A stretch of 64,000 nucleotides of DNA from assembly GCA_014896235.1 (NCBI GenBank), contig JADBKU010000010.1, positions 1 through 64,000 of the forward strand. The letters run 5' to 3'. Source of the stretch: a bacterium (lineage in GTDB: Bacteria; Desulfobacterota; Binatia; Binatales; Binataceae). The notes under the pieces are model-generated. The model saw only the letters and a program-made list of their open reading frames with translations, was not told the origin of the DNA and did not search any database. Of the stretch, positions 7,958 through 16,903 are shown one piece after another (within the stretch, counting starts at the first letter, position 1; the number at the start of each line of letters is the position of its first letter). The translations under genes were made by a program, and so were the position numbers.

Positions 7958-8935
7958 ATGGAGCCGCTGATGGAACCGATCGGCGCGCGCGAAAACCGTA
8001 TCGCGACAGCCTTCGAACCGCCGGCGCAATTTTCGGCGCATCGCGAAACCGCCGGGGAATTCGTCGATCTGCGCGAATACCTCGCGCCGCTGGCGCGGCG
8101 CTGGCGCCTGCTCGCGGCGGCGACGATCGGCGCGATGGCTGCGGCGGGGTTGTTCGCGCGGTTCGCGATGACCCGTTATTACCGGGCGGAAGCGATAATC
8201 CGGCCGATCAATGCGTCGATGGTGCAGGGGCGGCTGTCGGGATTGCTCGGCGGAGTCGGCGGCTTCGGCGGCCTGGCCGGCGCTTCGCTCAGTCCCTTCG
8301 CGGGCGAAGCGGCGAATCCGGCGAGCGAATATATGCCGGTCCTGCGCAGCTTCGATTTCACCACAAATCTGATCGCGCGCCACGGCCTGGCCCCGGAATT
8401 GCCGATCCGCGGCTGGGCGCCGTGGGCTGAACGCGCCGCCGATCCGCAATGGGCGCGGTTTCGGTTGATGCAGCGGCGGTTCGATTGCGAATTTTCGCTC
8501 CTTACCGGCAATCTGACGCTTTCCTACATAGATCCTGACCCCGCGATGGCGCGGAAAATCCTCGCTTTCTATATCTCGGATCTGCGCGAACGGCTGCGGC
8601 GCGAGCAGATTCACGACGCGGCGGAGGCGATCGACTCGCTGCGCGACGAGGTGCGCGAAACCGCCGACAATCTGTTGCAGACGCAACTGTCTGAGCTGCT
8701 CGCGCGGCAGATTCAGCAGGAAAAGCTCGCGCAGGTGCAGGCCGATTTCGCTTTCAAGGTGCTGGTCCCGCCGACCGCATCCGACCGTCCGTACCGGCCG
8801 CTGGTGACGCTCGATGCGTTGCTGGCCGGAGCGGTCACGCTGTTCATCGTCGCGGTCGCGATTCTGCTGCGCGACACCGGCGCGGGCGCTGTGCGCGGGC
8901 AGGCGCGTGGCGTCTCGAGCTCGAAACGAATATGA
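7958..8935 (+). CDS. Wzz-type chain-length determinant (PCP), no kinase domain
   Basis: A 325-residue polysaccharide co-polymerase with the standard topology: transmembrane helix 1 at ~51-70 (LLAAATIGAMAAAGLFARFA), a large periplasmic part with coiled-coil potential, and helix 2 at ~286-304 preceded by the family-typical proline segment KVLVPPTASDRPYRP. A glycine-rich stretch (GLLGGVGGFGGLAGAS) lies at ~95-110. There is no C-terminal Wzc-type tyrosine kinase, so it resembles the O-antigen Wzz class. It would set polymer length together with the Wzy protein downstream. A second in-frame ATG at 7970 has a better-placed GGAG. The end overlaps the flippase start by four bases (ATGA). Confidence 0.85.
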   Translation: MEPLMEPIGARENRIATAFEPPAQFSAHRETAGEFVDLREYLAPLARRWRLLAAATIGAMAAAGLFARFAMTRYYRAEAIIRPINASMVQGRLSGLLGGVGGFGGLAGASLSPFAGEAANPASEYMPVLRSFDFTTNLIARHGLAPELPIRGWAPWAERAADPQWARFRLMQRRFDCEFSLLTGNLTLSYIDPDPAMARKILAFYISDLRERLRREQIHDAAEAIDSLRDEVRETADNLLQTQLSELLARQIQQEKLAQVQADFAFKVLVPPTASDRPYRPLVTLDALLAGAVTLFIVAVAILLRDTGAGAVRGQARGVSSSKRI

Positions 8936-10500
8936 AGACGCCGCTCTCTCGCGAAAATTCCGCTTCGATTAGCTCCGATCGCGCGGCGCCGGCGGCCCAG
9001 GTCGGCCGCAATATCGCCGCCAGCTATCTGGCGCGGGCGGTCAACCTGGGCGCGTTTCTCGCTCTGACGCCAATCTTGACGCGCTGGCTTGGGCTGCGCC
9101 GCTATGGCGAATGGCTGGTGATCGCGAGCGTCTTGCCCTGTCTGGCGCTGGCCGGGATGGGAATCGACCAGACCCTCTCCAACCGGATCGCGCAAGCCGC
9201 GGCGGCCGGCCGGCGCGATCGGATAAACGGGCTGATCTCGACGGCGTTCGTCGCCTACTGCGCCTGCGCGGCGTGCGCGGCGTGGCTGTTATGGATGGGA
9301 ACGGGCGTTCTGGCCAGGCTGGTCTTGCCCGAATCGCCGGCCGACCTCGTGCGGCCTTTGCTTATCGCGGGCCTGCTGTATTGTCTGGCGCTGCCATGCA
9401 ACGCATTCGCGATGGCTTTGCGCGGCCTGGAACGGGTCGATCGCGAGCGCGGGGCCGCGGCATGGTCGAGTTTCAGCGGCGCGCTTGGACTTGGCGCGGC
9501 GGCGATCGGCGGATACGGCCTGAGCGGACTCGCGGTTGCGCAAGGACTCGCGGCGGTCGGCCGAGGACTCGTGACGGCGCGCCGGGCCTGCGCTTTGAAT
9601 CGCATGGCTATACCGCGCCTGAGAGCGTTTTCGGCGCGAATCCTACGCGGCTTGATTCGGCCCAGCCTCGGTTTTCTTGCGCTGCAGATTGCTGGAATTA
9701 TCGGCTTCGGTATCGACAACCTGGTGATCGGCCACGCGCTTGGCGCGGAAATGGTCACGCGCTACGCGGTGCCTTATTTGCTGATCATGGGCGTTGAAGG
9801 GGTGTTCGCGACTTTTCAGGCCGCGCTCGTCCCAACCATCGCGGCCAAACACGCCCGGCGCGATCACGCCGGCCTGCGCGGCGCATTTTTCCTGTCGATG
9901 CGGCTGGGGCTGCTCTTTGCCAGTGCGGGCGCGATCGTATTTCTGCTCGCCGGGCCGGGTCTGCTGCGGCTCTGGGCTGGCGACGGGGTTTATCCCGGCG
10001 CGGCGGCGTATGCGCTGCAGGTCGCGCTCTTTGTGATCCAGGTCATGCTGGAAACGCCGCACGCGATTCTGGTCGCGACCACCCGGCATTACGGCGCCGC
10101 CTTGATCCATTGGCTCGACAGCGCCCTCAACCTGGCGCTTTCGCTGTGGTGGGTGCGCCGATGGGGCGTCGCGGGCGTGATCGCGGGCACCGTGGCGGCG
10201 CGCGGCGCGACCAGCGCCTGGTATCTGTTCGTGGCCGCGATTGGCGTTCTGGATATCGCCCTGGCGCGCCTGGCGCGCGAAATGACGCGCGCGCTGGCGC
10301 TTGCCGGCGCGGCCGGAATGGCGGCGTTGCTGCTCGGCGCGAAGCTGGACGCTGGCGCGACCGTGGCGCGCGCGTCCCTCGGATGCGTGCTGGCGGCGGC
10401 GCTGGCGGCGGCATTTGCCGCCTGGGCGATTTCGCATGATGAGCGCCGCCGGCTGACCGGCGAGTTGCGACGAATTCTCCGCAAGCCCAAGTACGCGTAA
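8932..10500 (+). CDS. Wzx-type oligosaccharide flippase (MOP superfamily)
   Basis: A 522-residue polytopic membrane protein with roughly fourteen hydrophobic segments spread along its length. The N-terminal region (NIAASYLARAVNLGAFLALT) resembles the first helix of polysaccharide flippases, and the central segment GFGIDNLVIGHALGAEMVTR is typical of Wzx. It would translocate undecaprenyl-diphosphate-linked repeat units from the cytoplasmic to the periplasmic leaflet. It overlaps the chain-length gene by four bases and abuts the methyltransferase gene without spacer, so it belongs to the same transcript. Confidence 0.85.
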   Translation: MKTPLSRENSASISSDRAAPAAQVGRNIAASYLARAVNLGAFLALTPILTRWLGLRRYGEWLVIASVLPCLALAGMGIDQTLSNRIAQAAAAGRRDRINGLISTAFVAYCACAACAAWLLWMGTGVLARLVLPESPADLVRPLLIAGLLYCLALPCNAFAMALRGLERVDRERGAAAWSSFSGALGLGAAAIGGYGLSGLAVAQGLAAVGRGLVTARRACALNRMAIPRLRAFSARILRGLIRPSLGFLALQIAGIIGFGIDNLVIGHALGAEMVTRYAVPYLLIMGVEGVFATFQAALVPTIAAKHARRDHAGLRGAFFLSMRLGLLFASAGAIVFLLAGPGLLRLWAGDGVYPGAAAYALQVALFVIQVMLETPHAILVATTRHYGAALIHWLDSALNLALSLWWVRRWGVAGVIAGTVAARGATSAWYLFVAAIGVLDIALARLAREMTRALALAGAAGMAALLLGAKLDAGATVARASLGCVLAAALAAAFAAWAISHDERRRLTGELRRILRKPKYA

Positions 10501-11313
10501 ATGATTACGACTAGAAATCGTTCGCTTGGCGCCGCGCTTGCCGCGCGTTCGATGCGATCGCTCGCCAAAGCCGCGCTGCCGTATTGGATGGCAGTGGGAA
10601 TCCGGGCGCGGCGTTACTGGCGCGGCCATCCGGATGAGTTGCGATTGATCGGACTGCTGGTGGATCGCGAGCGTGCGGCGATCGAAATCGGCGCCGCGGA
10701 CGGACTTTACGCATGGCTGCTCGCGCGGCTCTGCCGCCATCTTTACGCATACGAGCCGAATCCGGATTTTTTCGCGATCTTAAGCGGCCTGCGCGGCCGC
10801 AATATCAGTTTGTTCCCATACGCGATTTCGGACCGCGAGGGCGCGATGGAACTGCGTATTCCGCGCGATCGCGGCGGCCGCGAACGTCCGCTCGAGGCGA
10901 GTCTGGAGCGTCGTTTCGGCGACGATTGCCGCAAGGTGGCGCTGATTGCGAAACCGCTCGACGCGCTCGAGCATCGCCCGGTCGGCTTCATCAAGATTGA
11001 CGTGGAAGGCCACGAAGCCGCGGTGCTTCGCGGCGCGGCGCGCACTCTCGCGCGCTTCCGGCCGCGGCTGTGGATCGAAATCGAGCAGCGCCATCTCAAC
11101 TGCGCGATTCACGAGGTTTTCGCAGCTATCGAATCGATGGGCTATGAGGGTCTCTTTCCTTATCAGAAGAAGTTGATGTCGCTTAGTCAATTCGATCTGG
11201 CCAGACATCAGTTAGCTTTGCTCGATTCCCCGGAATCCTCGCTTTACGTGAACAATTTCGCATTTATTCCGAAAGAAGAAGGAAGCGCCGCGATCGTCGC
11301 CGCCTGGCGATGA
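10501..11313 (+). CDS. FkbM-family SAM-dependent methyltransferase
   Basis: A 270-residue methyltransferase. Motif I reads AAIEIGAADGLYAWLLARL (residues ~60-78). The acidic residue after strand 2 is in YAYEPNPDFF, and the FkbM signature GFIKIDVEGHEAAVLRGAA lies near 162-180. FkbM enzymes O-methylate sugars or polyketide oxygens. In this context a methylated sugar of the repeat unit is the likely target, but acceptor and position are unknown. Its ATG directly follows the flippase TAA, so it is probably translated by reinitiation. Confidence 0.85.
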   Translation: MITTRNRSLGAALAARSMRSLAKAALPYWMAVGIRARRYWRGHPDELRLIGLLVDRERAAIEIGAADGLYAWLLARLCRHLYAYEPNPDFFAILSGLRGRNISLFPYAISDREGAMELRIPRDRGGRERPLEASLERRFGDDCRKVALIAKPLDALEHRPVGFIKIDVEGHEAAVLRGAARTLARFRPRLWIEIEQRHLNCAIHEVFAAIESMGYEGLFPYQKKLMSLSQFDLARHQLALLDSPESSLYVNNFAFIPKEEGSAAIVAAWR

Positions 11314-11377
11314 TCGCCGTCTTTCCGCGCCGTTTCCGCCAAGCTGGATCGAGTCCCGACCGTCCGCTGGCGCCGTC

Positions 11378-12617
11378 ATGATGCCGCTTGCTGACAAGCC
11401 GCAATCGCCGCTGAAACGCGGCTACCGGGCCTGGAATCCGCTGCTTCACGCCTATTTGAGCGCGTGCGACGCGGCGCTGTCGCGGCTAGCGCCGCGGTGT
11501 AATGCGGCGTCCGGCGCCGCGATCGGGGAGGGCCGCCGATGGCGGCGGATTCTGGTCGCCAACACCGCCCATCTGGGCGACGTGATTCTGGCGTCGGCCG
11601 CGCTGCCCGCGCTGCGCGCCGCATATCCTGACGCGGAGCTCGGATTTCTATGCGGCGGATGGAGCCGGCCGCTGCTGGAGGATCATCCGCTGCTCAGCCG
11701 CGTTCATACGCTCGACCATTGGCTGCAGAACCGCACGGACGCGCCGCTGACGCGCAAGATCGCGCGTTATTTGCGCACCCGGCGGCGGGCGATCGCCGAG
11801 ATTCGCGCGGCCGGTTACGACGCCGCAATCGATCTCTATTCTTTTTATCCCAACGCCGCGGACGTGCTCCGGGCGGGCGGCATCCCGGTGCGGATCGGCT
11901 ACACGTGCGGCGGGTTCGGCGCGCTTTATACGCATCCGATCGAATTCCGGTATCGCCGCGGCCGCCATATCGCCGAGTATCACGCGGACCTGTTGCGGAT
12001 TCTCGGCGTTGACGAAAAGCGGATCGCCGCGATGCGCCCGCTGATCGCCGCGCCGTCTCCGGCCGCCGCGCTCCGCGCGGAAGCAGAACTGGCGGCGCGG
12101 GGGATCGCGGGCGAATTCGTGCTGATGCACGTCGGATGCGGCGATCCGCGCAAAGCGTGGCCGGCCGCCAAATGGAGCGCGCTGGCGCGCCGGCTGACGG
12201 CGCTCGGGATTCGCGTGGCGCTCGCCGGCCGGGGCGCGGACGATCGGCGCACGATCGCGCAAATCGCCGCGGCAGCGCCGGGTTGCACCGGTGTTGCGAC
12301 GTTCGGTTACCGGCGCGCTGGCGGCGCGTCGGACGCGCCCGCGATGTCGCGCCGGTTCATCGGCGGCAGACTATCCGGCGGCCGCGGCGCCAGCCGCGGT
12401 CGTGATAACGCCGGGAATCGATCCGGAATTCTGGCGTCCGATGAGCGGGAAAACCGTCTCGCTCGTCTCTCCGGCGCCGTGCTCGCCGTGTTTCCGCGGA
12501 TGCTCCGCGATGGAGTGCGTGCGGGAGATTCCGGTGGAGCGGGTCGCCGCCGCGCTCTTGCGGATTTTGAACGGCTCGGAAGCGGATCGCATCGCGCGCG
12601 ATCCTTTGCGCGCATGA
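11378..12617 (+). pseudogene. GT9 glycosyltransferase (heptosyltransferase-like), frameshifted
   Basis: The N-terminal part (ILVANTAHLGDVILASAALP, then GEFVLMHVGCGDPRKAWPA, AGRGADDRRTIAQIAAAAP) is a normal GT9 enzyme. Near 12365-12371 the frame is lost. One base skipped at that point (GGCGGC-A-GAC) restores RRFIGGDYPAAAAPAAVVIT, followed by PGIDPEFWRP and the family-typical tail CSPCFRGCSAMECVREIPVE, ending at TGA 12615-12617. The span 11378-12617 is 1240 nt, one more than a multiple of three. As written, translation runs through into the next gene and would give an 845-residue chimera of half a GT9 and a membrane polymerase, which is not a natural architecture. The cause is either a real +1 mutation or a consensus error. 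The restored protein would have 412 residues and transfer heptose or another sugar from an ADP/NDP donor. Confidence 0.8.
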
Positions 12618-13915
12618 CGAAGGTTTTTCTCGCCGTCCTGTTTGCGCTGGCGCCGCTCGCGAATCTGCGCGTGGCGGAGATCGAGCCGGTCGAATTCTAC
12701 CTGCTCGCGGCGCTGCCGCTCGGCGCCGTGTTCAGTTGGCGGCGCGGCCGCCCGCTCGCGGTTCCGCGCGATCTGTTCGATATCGCGCGGCTCTACGGGG
12801 GATTTCTGGCGGCGGCGACGATTCTTGCGGCGCTGGCGTGGCGTTTTGATTTTTATCCTCCGCCCGGAGTCTCGTGGCTCAAGACGCCGCCGATTATCTC
12901 GTTCGTGCGGATCCTGCAGGTCGCGATCGCGGTCGCGGCGCTGATCGCGGTCGCGTCGGCCGCGGCGCGTTCAGCGCCGCTCGCGGATTTTCTGGCGCGC
13001 CTGTATATCGCGATCGCGCTTGTCCAGGTCGTCTATGGCGCTGCCTGCTGGGTGGCGATCTGGCGCAGCGGCGCCGCCGCAGCCACGCCCGAATTGAATT
13101 GGTACGGCGCGCAAACGCGATGGGGCGTGATTCACGCGCGCGGATGCTTCGTCGAGGGCGGTCCGTTCGGCGTCTATCTCGCGAGCGCGATCGTCCTGCT
13201 CCTGTTTCGTTATCGCGTGACGCGGCGGATCGCGCGCGGTTCGTTCTGGATTACGCTCGCGGCGCTTGCGGCCGGCTTGGGCATTTCGCGTTCCAAGGCG
13301 GGCCTCTGCACGCTCGTCGCGCTCGGCGTGTGCGGTCTGATCATGTGGGGGCATAGCGGCGTGGCGCGCAAGGGCGCGGCCGCGCTCGGCGCGGCCGCGC
13401 TGCTCGTGCCGCTGGTCTATGCCACGCGGACGATTAAGGGCATCGGAGCCTATCTAGACAATTATCAGGCTCTGAAGCTGAAGGCGGAGCAAAATCCTTT
13501 CGACGGTTCGACCGTCGAAGGACGGCTCGCGGCGCTTTACGTCGCCCCGGCGATGATCGTGCGCCATCCGCTGGCCGGCGTCGGCCTCGGCAATTATTCC
13601 GAATTGCGCAATAGCCCCCTCTACACCGGCGATTTGCCCCCGGCGCCCGGATGGGACGAGCCGGGGCTGGGCTTCTTCGGCTATGCCGCAGAATTGGGAC
13701 TGCCGCTGCTCGGTTACCTGATGTTCGTGGTCTGGACGCCGGTGCGGATTGCGCATCGGCGCGGCGAACGCGGCGAGTTCGCGCTTGCGCTGTGCGCGTT
13801 CCAGTTTTTCGCCGAGCTCTTCGGCACGCCGATCACCTTCTACTATCCGTATCTCATCTCGGCGCTCGCGCTCGGACACGTGTTGCGAGAACGCGGCGCC
13901 GGCGAGGCGTTGTAG
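12614..13915 (+). CDS. O-antigen ligase/polymerase (Wzy-like) membrane protein
   Basis: A 433-residue protein with about eleven hydrophobic segments, starting at the ATG whose last bases overlap the repaired GT9 stop (ATGA). The large periplasmic loop contains FDGSTVEGRLAALYVAP and HPLAGVGLGNYSEL, which match the Wzy_C domain: a conserved R before a membrane segment, then H-P-(L/I)-x-G-x-G-x-x-x-(F/Y). An earlier loop has CFVEGGPFGVYLASAIVLLL. It would polymerise repeat units at the periplasmic face, since the locus encodes its own flippase and chain-length regulator; ligation to an acceptor cannot be excluded. The frame is continuous with the preceding broken GT9 only because of the frameshift there. 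It ends with TAG. Confidence 0.82.
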   Translation: MTKVFLAVLFALAPLANLRVAEIEPVEFYLLAALPLGAVFSWRRGRPLAVPRDLFDIARLYGGFLAAATILAALAWRFDFYPPPGVSWLKTPPIISFVRILQVAIAVAALIAVASAAARSAPLADFLARLYIAIALVQVVYGAACWVAIWRSGAAAATPELNWYGAQTRWGVIHARGCFVEGGPFGVYLASAIVLLLFRYRVTRRIARGSFWITLAALAAGLGISRSKAGLCTLVALGVCGLIMWGHSGVARKGAAALGAAALLVPLVYATRTIKGIGAYLDNYQALKLKAEQNPFDGSTVEGRLAALYVAPAMIVRHPLAGVGLGNYSELRNSPLYTGDLPPAPGWDEPGLGFFGYAAELGLPLLGYLMFVVWTPVRIAHRRGERGEFALALCAFQFFAELFGTPITFYYPYLISALALGHVLRERGAGEAL

Positions 13916-13917
13916 CG

Positions 13918-14616
13918 ATGGCCGCAATCGGGGCGCGGACGCGCGGCCTGCTTAAGCGCTCGGCGCTCGCCGCCGGCGGAATCGCGCCGGAGCCGTTCGT
14001 GGCCGCGGCGCGGAAGTTTTCCGGATGGCTTGAAATCGGGCGCTGGCTGCGCAGCGAATGCGTCGGCCGGCCGCGGCGGATGGCGGCCCGCGAACAGCTC
14101 TTCGATCTGATTGGCGCGGAAGTCGCCCAGGCGCGCACGCTCTACCTTGAGTTTGGCGTCTATCGCGGAGAATCGATGCGCTACTGGAGCCGCCTGTTGA
14201 AGAATCCGGCGGCGCGGCTGCACGGCTTCGATTCCTTCGAAGGCTTGCCCGAGCGCTGGAGCGCGGATCACGCGCGCGGTCATTTCTCGACCGGCGGCGC
14301 GATTCCCGAAATCGGCGATCCGCGCGCGGAGTTTTTCAAAGGATGGTTCGAGCGGACGCTGCCGGATTACGCCGCGCCCGCGCACGACGCCCTGGTGGTG
14401 AATCTCGACGCCGATCTGTACGCATCGACCCGTTTCGTGCTCGAACGGATCGCGCCCCTGATTCGCGTCGGCGCGTGGCTCTACTTCGACGAATTTTCCG
14501 ATCCCAGCCACGAATTCCGCGCCTTTCGCGAATTTGTCGCCGCGACCGGGATGAAATTCGCCGCCGTGGCTGAAAGCCGGAATCTCTGGAACGTCGTGTT
14601 TCGCCGCGTCGCCTGA
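13918..14616 (+). CDS. Class I SAM methyltransferase, TylF/MycF-like
   Basis: A 232-residue protein beginning two bases after the polymerase stop. TLYLEFGVYRGESMRYWSRL is a SAM-binding motif of the macrocin O-methyltransferase (TylF/MycF) type, followed by LHGFDSFEGLPERW. Acidic metal-binding candidates appear in ALVVNLDADLYASTRFVLER and LYFDEFSDPSHEFRAFREF, where TylF-type enzymes have D-x-D/Y-x-S-T and D-E-(F/Y). Such enzymes methylate sugar hydroxyls, so this is a second likely methyl decoration of the polysaccharide. The exact acceptor is unknown. Confidence 0.8.
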   Translation: MAAIGARTRGLLKRSALAAGGIAPEPFVAAARKFSGWLEIGRWLRSECVGRPRRMAAREQLFDLIGAEVAQARTLYLEFGVYRGESMRYWSRLLKNPAARLHGFDSFEGLPERWSADHARGHFSTGGAIPEIGDPRAEFFKGWFERTLPDYAAPAHDALVVNLDADLYASTRFVLERIAPLIRVGAWLYFDEFSDPSHEFRAFREFVAATGMKFAAVAESRNLWNVVFRRVA

Positions 14617-14661
14617 GCGCGGCGGCGCTTCGACTCGCGCGCGGCTTCGTTCCGCCTGCCG

Positions 14662-15717
14662 ATGAAAGTACTGATCGTCAAGCTCGGCGCGATTGGCGAC
14701 GTAATCATGGCGACGCCGCTGGTCGGCGCGATTCGGCGGCGCGACCCGCACGCGGAAATCGTCTGGATGTGCGGCGAGGCGGCCGCTCCGCTGGTCGCGG
14801 CGCTCGACCGCGTCGAACCGCTGGTGGTGAGCGAGACCGCGCTGCTCGGCGCTTCGACCGTGCGGAAAATCCGCGCCGTATGCGCGGCGTGGCGGCGGCT
14901 TTTGGGCCGGCGCTTCGATTTGATAATCACCGGTTATTCCGACCGGCGCTACCGCCTGCTCAGTCTCGCCGCGCGGGCGCGCGAACGGCGCGCCTTCGAT
15001 CGCGGCGGCGGGCGCTGGTGGCCGACGCCCGGCCGCTATCATGGCGACGAATACGTCAGGCTGTTCCTGAATCGCGATGGTCCCGAGGCCGGCCTGGCCG
15101 AATTGCCACAAATCGACGTCGCGCCGTCGCCCGGGCTGCGTGCGACGCTCGCCGGGCTCGGCCGCGGCGTGATCGCGCTCGCGCCCGGCGGCGCGCGCAA
15201 CGCGCTCGGCGATTCGCCGCTCCGGCGCTGGCCGCTGGCTTCGTACGCGCGGCTCGCCGCCGAACTGGCGCGGCGGGGATGGCGGATTGCGCTGACCGGC
15301 GCGGCGTCGGACGGCTGGACGCGCGCCGCCTTTGAAAAAATTCCCGTCGTCGATTTGATCGGCAAGACCGCGCTGGTCGATTTGATCGCGGTTTATCGGG
15401 AGTGCGGCGCGGTCGTCACGCATGATTCCGGCCCGATGCATCTGGCGATACTCGCCGGCGCTCCGACGGTCGCGTTGTTCGGCCCCACGCTGCCGTCGGA
15501 GAAGGTTCCGCGCAGCGAAAAAATCCGGGTGCTGCATGGCGGCGCCGGACTGGCCTGTCGTCCCTGCTACGACGGCCGGACTTATGCGCCGTGCCGCGAC
15601 AACCGCTGCCTCGGCGCGATCGCGCCGGCGGCGGTGGCCGACGCGGTCGAGGAATTGATTGGTCCGGCGGCGGTCCGCGCGTCTGGCCGCGCGTCGAAGC
15701 TTGTTCCGGGATTCTGA
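14662..15717 (+). CDS. GT9 glycosyltransferase (heptosyltransferase family), intact
   Basis: A 351-residue GT-B enzyme. MKVLIVKLGAIGDVIMATPL is the classic GT9 N-terminus, with the conserved Asp of the G-D-(V/L)-(I/V) motif. The C-terminal half has GVIALAPGGARNALGDSPLR, the donor-site block VVTHDSGPMHLAILAGAPTV and ALFGPTLPSEKVP, then a Cys pair region CRPCYDGRTYAPCRDNRC usual in this family. It transfers heptose-like or other hexoses to a growing glycan. It is the second GT9 of the cluster and, unlike the first, is intact, so it also shows what the broken copy should look like. Confidence 0.88.
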   Translation: MKVLIVKLGAIGDVIMATPLVGAIRRRDPHAEIVWMCGEAAAPLVAALDRVEPLVVSETALLGASTVRKIRAVCAAWRRLLGRRFDLIITGYSDRRYRLLSLAARARERRAFDRGGGRWWPTPGRYHGDEYVRLFLNRDGPEAGLAELPQIDVAPSPGLRATLAGLGRGVIALAPGGARNALGDSPLRRWPLASYARLAAELARRGWRIALTGAASDGWTRAAFEKIPVVDLIGKTALVDLIAVYRECGAVVTHDSGPMHLAILAGAPTVALFGPTLPSEKVPRSEKIRVLHGGAGLACRPCYDGRTYAPCRDNRCLGAIAPAAVADAVEELIGPAAVRASGRASKLVPGF

Positions 15718-15744
15718 GGTCCGGCGCCACGCCATTGAGTCAAA

Positions 15745-16860
15745 ATGCGGTTGTTGCAGGTCAACAAGGCCTATTTTCCCCATCTAGGCGGCGTCGAAAG
15801 CATCGTTGGCCAGGTCGCGGAAGGGCTTAATGGGCGCAACGGAATGGAAGTTGAAGTGCTGGCCTGCGCCGACGGCGGCCGCGCCCGTACGGAATTGATC
15901 AACGGCGTGCGGGTGGAGCGCGCGGCGACGGTGGCGCGGATGCTCAGCATGCCGGTCTCGGTGGATTTCTTTCGGCGCTTTCGCCGGATGGCGGCGCGGG
16001 CCGACGCCGTCCTGTTGCATCATCCGTTTCCCCTCGGTTTCGCCGCCGCGCGGCTCTTCGCGCGCGACCGCCCGTGCCTGGTCTGGTATCACTCCGATAT
16101 CGTTCGCCAACGGGTCAGCGGCGCGCTGCTCGCGCCGCTGTGGACAGGGATGCTGGGCGCGGCGCGGCGGATTTTTGTTTCGAGCCAGCGGCTGCTGGCG
16201 AGTTCGGCGCTGCTGCGGCGCTATCGGGCGAAAGCGGTGGTGACGCCGTTTGGCGTCGATTTGCGCCGTTATGCGCCGTCGCCCGAACGCCTTGCCGCCG
16301 CGGCTGAAATCCGCGCGCGCTATGGCGCGCCGCTGCTGCTCGCGGTGGGCCGGCTGATTTACTACAAGGGCTACGAATATCTGATTGCCGCGATGCGCCG
16401 CGTCAGCGCGGTTCTGTTGATTGTTGGCGCAGGGCCGCTGGAGCGCGAGCTGCTCGCGCTCGCGGAGCGGATCGGCGTCGCGGATCGCGTGCGGATTCTT
16501 CCGCCGGCCGCCGATCTGATTCCGTATTACCTGGCCTGCGACGTTTTTGTGCTGCCGTCGATCGCCGCCTCCGAAGCGTTCGGATTGGTGCAGATGGAGG
16601 CGATGGCGTGCGGCAAGCCCGTGGTGAACACGGCGCTGCCTACCGCCGTGCCGGAAGTGAGTGTTGACGGCGAGACCGGACTGACCGTGCCGGCGCGGGA
16701 CAGCGCGGCGCTGGCCGCGGCGATCGCGCGTCTGCTCGGCGACGACGGGCTGCGGCAGAGCTTCGGCGCGAATGCCCGCGCGAGAATTCGCGGCCATTAC
16801 GGAATCGAGCGGTTTTTGAACGACGTTGAACGGGAGATCCGCGCGGCGCTCGCGTGCTGA
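15745..16860 (+). CDS. GT4-family glycosyltransferase
   Basis: A 371-residue retaining GT-B enzyme. The N-terminus (MRLLQVNKAYFPHLGGVESI) is the GT4 acceptor-side motif with the G-G-V-E loop. The C-terminal Glycos_transf_1 domain has LLLAVGRLIYYKGYEYLI, then VFVLPSIAASEAFGLVQMEA and MACGKPVVNTALP, including the E-x7-E nucleotide-sugar motif. It is cytoplasmic or membrane-associated and adds one sugar of the repeat unit. The closest general type is mannosyl/glucosyltransferases of capsule clusters; donor and linkage cannot be read from sequence. It lies 27 nt after the GT9 gene. Confidence 0.88.
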   Translation: MRLLQVNKAYFPHLGGVESIVGQVAEGLNGRNGMEVEVLACADGGRARTELINGVRVERAATVARMLSMPVSVDFFRRFRRMAARADAVLLHHPFPLGFAAARLFARDRPCLVWYHSDIVRQRVSGALLAPLWTGMLGAARRIFVSSQRLLASSALLRRYRAKAVVTPFGVDLRRYAPSPERLAAAAEIRARYGAPLLLAVGRLIYYKGYEYLIAAMRRVSAVLLIVGAGPLERELLALAERIGVADRVRILPPAADLIPYYLACDVFVLPSIAASEAFGLVQMEAMACGKPVVNTALPTAVPEVSVDGETGLTVPARDSAALAAAIARLLGDDGLRQSFGANARARIRGHYGIERFLNDVEREIRAALAC

Positions 16861-16903
16861 CGCCGGCGGCCTGCGACGGCGCGCGCCGGAGACGGGGTGC
16901 ATT

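Noticed and set aside
11378-13915. A natural GT9-polymerase fusion protein of 845 residues
   Set aside because: The GT9 C-terminal domain is missing from this frame but present intact in a neighbouring frame, with a proper stop overlapping the polymerase start. A frameshift explains the fusion.
13843-15783. 646-codon open frame on the minus strand across wzy, methyltransferase and GT9 genes
   Set aside because: It crosses three convincing plus-strand genes and has Arg-rich, repetitive composition with no recognisable motif.
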